From NCBI GenBank assembly GCA_002297935.1, contig DBLC01000165.1, positions 3,344 to 33,687 of the forward strand: 30,344 bases of DNA, written 5' to 3'. This document shows, piece after piece, positions 15,165 through 22,593 of this stretch. The notes under the pieces were generated by a model. The model made no database searches. It saw only the letters and a program-made list of their open reading frames with translations, and was not told where the DNA came from. The translations under genes and the position numbers were made by a program. Source of the DNA: Dialister sp. UBA734. Lineage in GTDB: Bacteria; Bacillota; Negativicutes; Veillonellales; Dialisteraceae. Each line of letters begins with the position of its first letter. The first letter of the stretch is position 1.

Positions 15165-15199
15165 AAATATGCACAAAGAATCATATAGGAGAGTATGAT

Positions 15200-16093
15200 A
15201 TGAATAATCCGATACCACAATCTGAATTCAAGAAAATTCAAATGATTTCAAATAAATTATGGAACGGACCTGTTGAGCGTTGTGTAGAACTCAAAAGCGG
15301 CATGACAAATGATTCTTTTTTAGTGACTAGTGACAATAGAAAGTATATTATTCGCTTAAATGGTTTAGGAACAGATAAGTTAATTGATCGGAAAAATGAA
15401 AAAATAAATTATTCTATTATTTCAAAATATCATATAGGGGATCCTCTTGTAGATATTAATGATATCGATGGATATAAAGTGACGGAATATCTAGAAAATG
15501 TGCATAATTGTAATGCTGAAAATGAAAGCGATATTCAATTGTGCATGCGTACATTGCGTAATTTTCATAAAATGAAGCTACATGTTTCACATGAGTTTAA
15601 TCTATTCGAAAGGATAGGGTTTTATGAATCATTATGGAAACGAAAAACATCTAAATATTCTGATTATACACAGGTAAAACAAAAAGTTTGGCAATTAAAA
15701 CTGTATATTCAAAAAAATCATGGGCCTTGGAGCATGGCACATATCGATGCAGTACCAGATAATTTTCTAATTACATCAGAGGGAAAAGTATACCTCATCG
15801 ATTGGGAATATGCGGCCATGTGCGATTGCTATGTGGATATAGCTATGTTTTGTTTATATGCTGACTATGATAAAATCCAAGTAGATCATTTAATAGATTT
15901 GTATTTTGAAAATGAAGTAGATCGTAAAACTAGAATATTGATTTATTGTTATATGGCAGTAGCGGGATTACTTTGGAGCAATTGGTGTGAGTTTAAAGAA
16001 GATGTAGGTATTCAATTTGGCGAGTATGCTAAACACCAATATAATTATGCTAAAAATTATTCCCAAATGGTATTGCATATCTTGAAAGGATAA
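15200..16093 (+). CDS. licA: LicA-type choline kinase
   Basis: This 297-residue choline/ethanolamine kinase of the aminoglycoside-phosphotransferase fold phosphorylates imported choline. The Brenner-type catalytic motif HIDAVPDN (181-188, with Asp183 as catalytic base and Asn188) and the metal-binding LIDWEYA (Asp201) are intact. The N-terminal ELKSGMTNDSFLV (29-41) is the nucleotide-binding loop typical of LicA. The start has TAGGAGAG (15187-15194). Unlike Haemophilus licA there is no CAAT tetranucleotide tract at the 5' end. It is strongly AT-rich compared with the heptose genes. It lies between licD and licC, whose start follows its stop by one base. Confidence 0.9.
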   Translation: MNNPIPQSEFKKIQMISNKLWNGPVERCVELKSGMTNDSFLVTSDNRKYIIRLNGLGTDKLIDRKNEKINYSIISKYHIGDPLVDINDIDGYKVTEYLENVHNCNAENESDIQLCMRTLRNFHKMKLHVSHEFNLFERIGFYESLWKRKTSKYSDYTQVKQKVWQLKLYIQKNHGPWSMAHIDAVPDNFLITSEGKVYLIDWEYAAMCDCYVDIAMFCLYADYDKIQVDHLIDLYFENEVDRKTRILIYCYMAVAGLLWSNWCEFKEDVGIQFGEYAKHQYNYAKNYSQMVLHILKG

Positions 16094-16094
16094 A

Positions 16095-16802
16095 ATGTCT
16101 GTAGTTAAAAGAGCTATTGTTATGGCTGCTGGATTGGGGTCTAGATTGCGCCCCTTGACTGAAAATATACCGAAACCACTCTTAAACGTAAATGGAAAAA
16201 GAATCATTGAGACAGTTATTGACGCACTATTATATCATGGTATCAAGGAAATTTATGTTGTTGTTGGATATCGAAAAGAACAGTTTTCTGTATTGCTAAA
16301 GAAATATCCATGTATTCATTTAATTGCTAATCCCTATTACAATCAAATGAATAACATCTCTTCTCTATATGTAGCCCGAAAATATATAGGAGATACTGTG
16401 ATTATTGATGGTGATCAGATCATTTTGAATCCCGATATTTTATATCCTGAATTTATTAAATCTGGTTATTGTTGTTCCGAAGTGAATAGGCACACTTCAG
16501 AATGGGTATTACACGTAGATAATAACTCTATTATTTCTTGTGGACGAAGTGGTGGTAATCGTGGATGGCAATTATTTGGAATTTCTTTTTGGAACCAAGA
16601 TGATGGTTATAAATTGGCACAATATATAGAGCAAGATATAAAAGTGACTGCTAATCAACAATTGTATTGGGATGATATTGCTCTATTTTTGCACCCGGAA
16701 AGTTTTGATTTAGGAATTCGAAAAATAAAATCAAATGATATATATGAAATAGATAGCGTTCATGATTTATGCCTATATAAAGAAAAATATGGGAATTGCT
16801 AG
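16095..16802 (+). CDS. licC: LicC-type CTP:phosphocholine cytidylyltransferase
   Basis: This 235-residue nucleotidyltransferase forms CDP-choline from phosphocholine. The N-terminus has AIVMAAGLGSRLRPLTENIP with Lys27 (family GxGxRLxPLT...KPL), and a catalytic DGDQ segment (Asp105, Asp107) follows VII. NPYYNQMNNISSLYVA is characteristic of LicC. Length agrees with Streptococcus and Haemophilus LicC. It begins one base after licA stops, with GAAAGGA (16084-16090) as the ribosome-binding site. AT-rich like its neighbours. Confidence 0.92.
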   Translation: MSVVKRAIVMAAGLGSRLRPLTENIPKPLLNVNGKRIIETVIDALLYHGIKEIYVVVGYRKEQFSVLLKKYPCIHLIANPYYNQMNNISSLYVARKYIGDTVIIDGDQIILNPDILYPEFIKSGYCCSEVNRHTSEWVLHVDNNSIISCGRSGGNRGWQLFGISFWNQDDGYKLAQYIEQDIKVTANQQLYWDDIALFLHPESFDLGIRKIKSNDIYEIDSVHDLCLYKEKYGNC

Positions 16803-16818
16803 AAAGGAGCTCTATAGT

Positions 16819-17808
16819 ATGAAAAGTACATATTTCACCACGGCTTTCTGGCAGCAAAAGACGTATGCTTGGGGATTGTGTATAGGTATTCTTAGTGGCA
16901 TGCTATGGGGCTTGAATAATTCCCTTTTTGCTAGAGGATATGCGCTTTTTCCTGTGTCTAAATTTTCGCAAACGTTGGATGCATTTTCTCTTGCTATGTA
17001 TTTACCTGTAGTTTGTGCTGCCATTAACGATATATGTGCTGCTAGTGCATTACTTATATTTAATGGTACACGAGGCGTATTGGCAATTGTTAAGCGTCAT
17101 TTATTCACCAAATCGGGCATGTTCGTATGCTTAGCAGCTTTACTCGGAGGTCCCATTGGGCAATCGTCATATTTTTTGGGAATTACGTTTGCTGGTCCTT
17201 CTACTGCATTAATTATTACTGCAACATATCCTATTATTGGTTGTATTTTATCTTATTTTTTCTTACATCAAAAAATTACTCTGAAAATGTGGATAGGGAT
17301 ATTCTTATCTGTTTTAGGAGCTATCTTAGTAGGATATACTCCTGAGGAAGGAGACTATTCATATTTTCCTTTAGGTATTTTATGTGCTAGTTTAGCTGCT
17401 TTTTGCTGGGGAAGCGAAGTGGTACTTTCTTATTATGGTATGAATGATATGGACCCAGATATTGCCATTACATTACGGGAATGCATATCTGGGGGGGTAC
17501 TTTTGTTCACTGTGTGTATTACCGGTAATTTTTTTATATTAAAAGAATTGTTGAAATATACATCTGGCACTTTTTTATTAAGTGGGGCCGGTGTGATTGC
17601 TGGCTTTTCTTATTTTTTATGGTATGCAGCCAATAAACAAATTGGTTGCGCTCGTGGGATGGCAGCTAATTCTACTTATGTTATCTGGGGAGTTATGTGC
17701 AATACATTATATATGGGATTGCATTCTATATCCATACAAGTATTAGTAGGATGCCTTTGCGTTATGATAGGGGTTATATTGGTTTCGTTGAATAGTACTG
17801 AAACGTAA
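16819..17808 (+). CDS. licB: LicB-type choline permease (DMT superfamily)
   Basis: This 329-residue inner-membrane protein has about ten hydrophobic helices and resembles LicB choline transporters of the drug/metabolite transporter superfamily. GILSGMLWGLNNSLFARGY near the N-terminus, GPIGQSSYFLGITFAGPSTA and the central ATYPIIGCILSYFFLHQK segment are typical. It would import choline for LicA. The ATG at 16819 has a strong AAAGGAG (16803-16809); an upstream frame start overlapping licC is not preferred. A run of seven G (17491-17497) lies within the coding part and could slip, giving on/off variation. It completes a licD-licA-licC-licB set. Confidence 0.88.
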   Translation: MKSTYFTTAFWQQKTYAWGLCIGILSGMLWGLNNSLFARGYALFPVSKFSQTLDAFSLAMYLPVVCAAINDICAASALLIFNGTRGVLAIVKRHLFTKSGMFVCLAALLGGPIGQSSYFLGITFAGPSTALIITATYPIIGCILSYFFLHQKITLKMWIGIFLSVLGAILVGYTPEEGDYSYFPLGILCASLAAFCWGSEVVLSYYGMNDMDPDIAITLRECISGGVLLFTVCITGNFFILKELLKYTSGTFLLSGAGVIAGFSYFLWYAANKQIGCARGMAANSTYVIWGVMCNTLYMGLHSISIQVLVGCLCVMIGVILVSLNSTET

Positions 17809-17847
17809 TAGATATTCAATAGTATTATATCTAAAAGGAGACGAGAA

Positions 17848-18855
17848 TTGCGTAATTTATCTGTTATAGTGCCCGTGTATAATACAGAAAAATATATTCA
17901 TCAATGTGTAGATTCTTTACTGGCACAAGATTATAGTGATATGGAAATTTTGCTTATTGATGATGGTTCACCAGATCATTGTCCACAAATATGTGATATG
18001 TATGCTAAAAAAGATAGTCGCATTCGCGTTATCCACCAAGAAAATAAGGGGATTGCAGAGACTCGGAATATAGGTATACGTGAAGCTAATGCCAAGTATA
18101 TAGCTTTTCTGGATTCAGATGACTATATATTGCCTGGAATGTTTTCAAATATGATGAAATATTTTGGCATGGATGAGAGAACTGACATTGTTATTTGTGA
18201 TTGGAATACATTCTATGATGGCAAGGAGGATAAATTAATTGCGCATCATCAGAATATCAATCCGGTTTGGACTACAGAGAAGATACGCGACGAATTTTTA
18301 TTTGATCATTATCCTAATTATACATGGAATAAAATATACCGCAAGGAACTGTTTAATGGAGTAACAATTCCAGCAGGAATCCCATATGAAGATTTGCTAA
18401 TCATGGCACCCCTTATGGCAAGAGCTAAAAAAATTGTTTATGTTCCTGAAGTGTACCTTTGTTATAGAATGCATGCTAGCTCTTTTAGCATGACACCTAA
18501 GATTAAAAAGAAACTGGGAATGTATCTTGCTTGGCGCGAACATGAACAAGTATGTGAGGAATATGGATGTTTAGAACCTTTTGTATATTGTAAAATGAGA
18601 GCGCAAAAATCAGCGATTAGTTTGAAGATGATCGATCTAGCGGCACATTATTTGACTAAAAAACAATTAGAAGAACTAGATGCATATTTAGAAAAGATGA
18701 AGAGCGATACATCATTATTGTCTACAAAGCATAAGTTGGAATTATGGTCATTGCAGTATTTACCAAATTCATTTTGTGCTTTTGGCGGTAAAATGAGTAT
18801 ATGGATGGAAGAGTACAAACAATATAAAATAAAGAAAGCAGAAAAAGTAAAATAG
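17848..18855 (+). CDS. GT2 family glycosyltransferase
   Basis: This 335-residue GT-A glycosyltransferase has the classical GT2 N-terminus (LSVIVPVYNTEKYI), LLIDDGSPDHCPQICD, NKGIAETRNIG and the metal-binding FLDSDDYI. The C-terminal half (CYRMHASSFSM, then a charged helical tail) is variable, as usual for this family. No membrane helix. It starts with TTG at 17848 after AAAAGGAGA (17834-17842). It directly follows licB and shares its AT-rich composition, so it probably came with the lic block and makes the sugar that LicD decorates. That last point is inference. Confidence 0.85.
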   Translation: MRNLSVIVPVYNTEKYIHQCVDSLLAQDYSDMEILLIDDGSPDHCPQICDMYAKKDSRIRVIHQENKGIAETRNIGIREANAKYIAFLDSDDYILPGMFSNMMKYFGMDERTDIVICDWNTFYDGKEDKLIAHHQNINPVWTTEKIRDEFLFDHYPNYTWNKIYRKELFNGVTIPAGIPYEDLLIMAPLMARAKKIVYVPEVYLCYRMHASSFSMTPKIKKKLGMYLAWREHEQVCEEYGCLEPFVYCKMRAQKSAISLKMIDLAAHYLTKKQLEELDAYLEKMKSDTSLLSTKHKLELWSLQYLPNSFCAFGGKMSIWMEEYKQYKIKKAEKVK

Positions 18856-19210
18856 AAAGCGACGATGGAATTTCTGCTTGTTCAATGATATCAATGGTTA
18901 TGCAAATTTGCTTTTAGAATGATGAGGTGGTTTTGTGACTTATTGTGAGTAATAACTGGATCCTATTTTAACTTTACATGGAGTAAGTCAGCGTAATAGG
19001 TTATTGGGATTAAGCTAGTCACAGCTTAATAGAGTCAAATTGATAGAGGGTTCATGTCAAGTTTAAATCCACAGAACAGACATTTCCTATATCCACGAAG
19101 AGATAGAAATAATCCTTTTTCATGCTCGAGTTATGAAATTTGACAAATTCTAATCATTGTATTTGTACGAATTGTTTTACATTTTCATCAAAATAGAAGG
19201 AATGCTTATT
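18856..19210. other. AT-rich spacer before waaL, no confident gene
   Basis: About 350 bases hold no supported gene. One 29-codon frame (19054-19143) has GATAGAGGG upstream but no recognisable product. A good TTGACA lies at 19140-19145, but the -10 region is poor. The rest may be decayed coding sequence or a mobile-element remnant; no terminal inverted repeats or transposase motif could be read. Confidence 0.4.
19140..19168 (+). promoter_or_regulatory. Weak candidate promoter before waaL
   Basis: A consensus TTGACA (19140-19145) is 17 bases upstream of a poor TTGTAC (19163-19168). It would give waaL its own transcript inside the long gene run. The missing -10 match makes this tentative. Confidence 0.3.
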
Positions 19211-20389
19211 ATGTCCACCAGATATTGCAACATATTCATTACTATTTTTGCGTTACTATCTATCATTTCCATTCCAGCTGGTAATATAACACTTGGTATC
19301 GCCACATTTGCTTTTCTACTGTATGTTTATAAGAACAGAAAAGAGTTGCAAGTTATCGATAAAACATATTATATTGCTATTGCTATTTTTATGGGGACAA
19401 TGCTCATTTCTGCACTGACAAGTGGTGTCATTGGTCAAGGTATGAAAAGATGGAGCGATTTTTGGCTTTGGCGGTTGATGCCATTTTTCATTATTACATT
19501 TGCCATAAAAGATGCTCGTTCTATAAAGCGAATATTAGCATTTTCTATCATTGGTATTACATTAAGTGCTTTATGCGCCATTTACGAAGGAATTGGTGGT
19601 AACACTCGTGCCAATGGCTTTTTTGGTCATCCCATGACTTTGGCGGGATATTTATGCTTGTACATGCCGACTCTTTTTATTTTATTGTTTGAACAAACCA
19701 TTTCTAATAGGAGAAAATGGATAGCAGGTGCTTTATTTGTTATCTGTGCAATGGCGTTATTGTTCAACGCTACAAGAGGTGCCTGGTTGGCCGTTGCTAT
19801 TGTCATTTGTTTATTATTACTATACTATCTTTCTCAAAAAAAGAAATTGGCTATCTTTATTTTATGCGGATTTTTTGCAGTCGGTGCTGGATTAAGTCAA
19901 TATCAGCCATTTACCAATCGAGTGGCCTCTATTACAGATACTAAGAATCAATCAAATGCGGAACGCTTTTTAATTTGGAATAGTGCTCTTCATATGTTTG
20001 AAGACCATCCTGTTTTAGGGGTTGGGTTAGGGCAATATAAAGATAATTATCAAAAGAAATATATTTCACCAGAAGCAAAAGAACCAAAGTTGGAACACGC
20101 CCACAATAACTTCATGCAGATGCTAGCAGAAAGTGGCATTGTTGGCTTTGTGGGTTTCTTGACTTTGATTTCTTGCTTTATTGGCTATTCTTTCAAACGT
20201 TTTTGGAAAGAGAAAAATCCTTATGCGTTGATGATGTGTGCTTCTACGTTAGCATTAATCCTACAGGGACTAACAGAATATAACTTTGGTAATTCCGCTG
20301 TTATGAAATGTTTTTGGTTACTACAAGGATGTCTGTTAGTACTAAGTAAAACCTGGAAAAACGATCAATTGCAAAATAGAGAGCAGTAA
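19211..20389 (+). CDS. waaL: O-antigen ligase family protein (WaaL-like)
   Basis: This polytopic membrane protein of about 392 residues (eleven or so hydrophobic stretches) belongs to the Wzy_C/O-antigen ligase family. It would join an undecaprenyl-linked glycan to the lipid A core on the periplasmic side. Family marks are the small-loop Arg motif NATRGAWLAV and the large periplasmic loop with ERFLIWNSALHMFEDHPVLG (as ERFLIWNSA and DHPVLGVGLGQY), followed by HAHNNFMQMLAESGIVG with its conserved His. The ATG at 19211 is 9 bases after AGAAGGA (19195-19201); the earlier TTG at 19157 lacks a site. No O-antigen polymerase or flippase is in this window, so the ligated glycan is unknown. A Wzy polymerase is the alternative reading. 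Confidence 0.85.
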   Translation: MSTRYCNIFITIFALLSIISIPAGNITLGIATFAFLLYVYKNRKELQVIDKTYYIAIAIFMGTMLISALTSGVIGQGMKRWSDFWLWRLMPFFIITFAIKDARSIKRILAFSIIGITLSALCAIYEGIGGNTRANGFFGHPMTLAGYLCLYMPTLFILLFEQTISNRRKWIAGALFVICAMALLFNATRGAWLAVAIVICLLLLYYLSQKKKLAIFILCGFFAVGAGLSQYQPFTNRVASITDTKNQSNAERFLIWNSALHMFEDHPVLGVGLGQYKDNYQKKYISPEAKEPKLEHAHNNFMQMLAESGIVGFVGFLTLISCFIGYSFKRFWKEKNPYALMMCASTLALILQGLTEYNFGNSAVMKCFWLLQGCLLVLSKTWKNDQLQNREQ

Positions 20390-20427
20390 TCAGATCTGGT
20401 TTTTACATTTGATATAGGAGTATTATT

Positions 20428-22320
20428 TTGCGTTTTCTCAAATCTCTACAGCAGGATGCCAAGTTATTTCTCTACATCTACTGCCTGCTTATGGTCTTCC
20501 GTATCGCTTTCCTGGTGATCTACGCTGGGCAGTTGGGCAGTGCCGGGATGGCAGATATTCTGACGGCGCTCTGGCTAGGGGCTCGCATCAGTCTCAAGAC
20601 TACAGCTTTTCTGGTAGCATTTCCTTTCCTTTTCGGGACGATTCCTTATGCTTTCTGGAAGAAATGGCCAGAGGCAGTCATCCGAAAGGTACTGGGCAGT
20701 ATTTCCATCGCCTGTATGACATTCCTTTTCATGGCGCGCATTCCGTACTACGAAATTTTCCACCAGGGCTTCAATATCATGCTGTTCAACGGCATGAAGG
20801 ATGATCGGTCTGCCATTTGGGATACGGCGGTGCAGCAGTATGCTTTCTGGCCTCGCCTTTTCGGTGCTCTTGTGCTTATGGCTTGTTTCATCTGGATTTG
20901 GCTTCGTATCGCCAAGACGCCTGTATGGCAGCCGCGGTGCCATGTGCGTGCCTTGACCATCGGTGCGGTGGTATTGCTTCCTGTTTTTGTAATTTTCTGC
21001 CGTTTCGGCGGTGCGTTTCACTCCGATTCCGGCGTGCCTTGGGAGAGTGCGGCCCGTACAAAGTATGTAGTCTTGAACGAGGCCATTCTCGATGATGGAC
21101 AGGCGTTATACCGGGCCTATATTACGCACAAGCGAGCTGCCCAGAAGGCAATGCGTCCAATTTCTGACGAGGAATTCCACCAGGCTATCGCCGGACTAGG
21201 TGGGCATCCAGAAGCCGCTTCTTTGGCGCAGGCTTTCTCTCGTCAAAGTGGAACGACTTCGCCCATGCTCTCTCAGCGTCCTCGCCATGTGGTGGTGATT
21301 TTGGGAGAAAATTACGCTCTTTGGCCACTTTTACCTGAGTACAGAAATTTGGGATTGGCAGAAACCGGTGAATGGCTGGAATCTCATGGAGCCCATACAT
21401 ACCAGTTCTTAGCCAATGGAAATGGCACCATGACGTCTCTCAATGGATTCTTGACAGGACTGCCGGATGTGGGGCTTTATGTGAATTACACCATGGGCCT
21501 TCATGGGAAACCGTCTCCTTTTGCCATCGGTGAGACCATGAAACAGTTGGGGTATAAAACCATATTTTGGTATGGCGGATTGCGCAGCTGGCAGGATTTG
21601 GAGCATTTCACGCTGCGCGAGGGGTTCGATGAATTCCATTGTGCCGATGAATTACCAGACCAGGGAGAAAGTTCTTCCTGGGGTGCTCCGGATGGTGTCC
21701 TTTTCGATGCCATTCGGCAGAAGATGCAGAAGGAAACGGAAGATACCTTCTATTTCATTCTCACCACCAGCAATCACCCGCCTTTCGCCTATGATGTAGA
21801 TGCTAAGGGGTTCCCAAGGGAAGAAGTGATGGCGAAATTGCCGGAGTCCATTCCTAAGGATAAGGCCACCGTGGACCAGCTGGGACATATCTGGTACGCC
21901 GATCAAGTGATGGGACAGTTCATCCGCCAAGTAGAGCAGGATGACCCGTCCACCCTCTTTGTTGTCACCGGCGACCACGCAGAACGGTTCAACTTTGCCA
22001 GCGATGTCTCCCTCTTGGCACTGAGCGGTATCCCCTGCTATTTCTACGGAGATGGGCTGCCTACGGATTTCCTGAAATCAACTGTAGCAGGCAGTCATTT
22101 ACAAATCGCCCCCACGTTGGCAGAACTCATCGCGCCTCCTGGAAATACATACGCGTCTCTCTTGCCTCCATTGACCGCTTCTGACCGTGCATTCAATCAT
22201 CGACTGGTGATTGAGAACGGGGAGATTGGTGAGCAGAAGGATATGAAAGATAAGGATTTTGCTAAGTATGTAGAAAGTGCTCGTACCGTAGCGACTTGGA
22301 TGGTGGCACATGATAAGTAG
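20428..22320 (+). CDS. LtaS-family membrane phosphotransferase (sulfatase fold)
   Basis: This 630-residue protein has about five N-terminal membrane helices (to residue about 205) and an extracytoplasmic sulfatase-type domain similar to LtaS/OpgB and phosphoethanolamine transferases. The active site is complete by motif: VVILGENYA (Glu294), GNGTMTSLNGFLTG with candidate nucleophile Thr336 (Thr334 also near), TTSNHPPF and VTGDHAERF (Asp516, His517). It starts with TTG at 20428 after ATAGGAG (20414-20420). Composition returns to the GC level of the heptose genes. It closes the LPS gene run, followed by a terminator at 22397-22453. A role in adding phosphoglycerol or phosphoethanolamine to the core is inferred; the substrate is not known. 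Confidence 0.83.
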   Translation: MRFLKSLQQDAKLFLYIYCLLMVFRIAFLVIYAGQLGSAGMADILTALWLGARISLKTTAFLVAFPFLFGTIPYAFWKKWPEAVIRKVLGSISIACMTFLFMARIPYYEIFHQGFNIMLFNGMKDDRSAIWDTAVQQYAFWPRLFGALVLMACFIWIWLRIAKTPVWQPRCHVRALTIGAVVLLPVFVIFCRFGGAFHSDSGVPWESAARTKYVVLNEAILDDGQALYRAYITHKRAAQKAMRPISDEEFHQAIAGLGGHPEAASLAQAFSRQSGTTSPMLSQRPRHVVVILGENYALWPLLPEYRNLGLAETGEWLESHGAHTYQFLANGNGTMTSLNGFLTGLPDVGLYVNYTMGLHGKPSPFAIGETMKQLGYKTIFWYGGLRSWQDLEHFTLREGFDEFHCADELPDQGESSSWGAPDGVLFDAIRQKMQKETEDTFYFILTTSNHPPFAYDVDAKGFPREEVMAKLPESIPKDKATVDQLGHIWYADQVMGQFIRQVEQDDPSTLFVVTGDHAERFNFASDVSLLALSGIPCYFYGDGLPTDFLKSTVAGSHLQIAPTLAELIAPPGNTYASLLPPLTASDRAFNHRLVIENGEIGEQKDMKDKDFAKYVESARTVATWMVAHDK

Positions 22321-22396
22321 TGGATGTCTCAGTCATTCATGGGTTTGATATTTGCTGAATATAGGTAGTGAAATTTTGAATGCAACCATTCACTCA

Positions 22397-22453
22397 ATAA
22401 GATCTTCTATCACAGGCAGTGTCTAACTGTTTTGTGGTAGAAGATTTTTTATT
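22397..22453 (+). terminator. Terminator at the end of the LPS gene run
   Basis: GATCTTCTATCACA (22401-22414) pairs with TGTGGTAGAAGATT (22433-22446) with minor imperfection around an 18-base loop, followed by TTTTTATT. Confidence 0.75.
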
Positions 22454-22458
22454 AAAAA

Positions 22459-22467
22459 TGATATAAT
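22459..22467 (+). promoter_or_regulatory. Extended -10 promoter of the AlbA_2 gene
   Basis: TGATATAAT (TG at 22459-22460, TATAAT 22462-22467) is a perfect extended -10. Transcription would begin near 22474, just upstream of the first operator-like repeat (22491). No clear -35 is visible. Confidence 0.55.
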
Positions 22468-22490
22468 ATATAAGATATTTGCGTATGGAT

Positions 22491-22580
22491 TTAACTTGCC
22501 GGTAACTTGCAGAGAAGTATTTTAGAGGGGAAGTTATCTGATAAATACAAGAAGTTTTAACTTGCTGGTAACTTGCAGAG
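22491..22580 (+). promoter_or_regulatory. Duplicated TAACTTGC operator-like repeats
   Basis: Two 24-base blocks, 22491-22514 and 22557-22580, differ at one position. Each contains TAACTTGC twice, 11 bases apart (one helical turn), joined by YGG. The second block ends in the ribosome-binding site region of the next gene. An inverted half-site, AAGTTA, lies between them at about 22541-22546. The position after a promoter suggests a repressor-binding array, perhaps for the AlbA_2 protein itself. Confidence 0.7.
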
Positions 22581-22593
22581 GAGGGGATATCAT

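Noticed and set aside
15180..15260. CAAT tetranucleotide phase-variation tract at the start of licA
   Set aside because: No such repeat is present. The only slippage candidate in the lic block is the G7 run in licB.
19054..19143. Small 29-codon gene
   Set aside because: It has a possible ribosome-binding site but no recognisable product, conserved neighbour link or supportive composition. It is mentioned only in the spacer entry.
18856..19210. Insertion-sequence remnant
   Set aside because: No terminal inverted repeats, target duplication or transposase motif could be found by eye.
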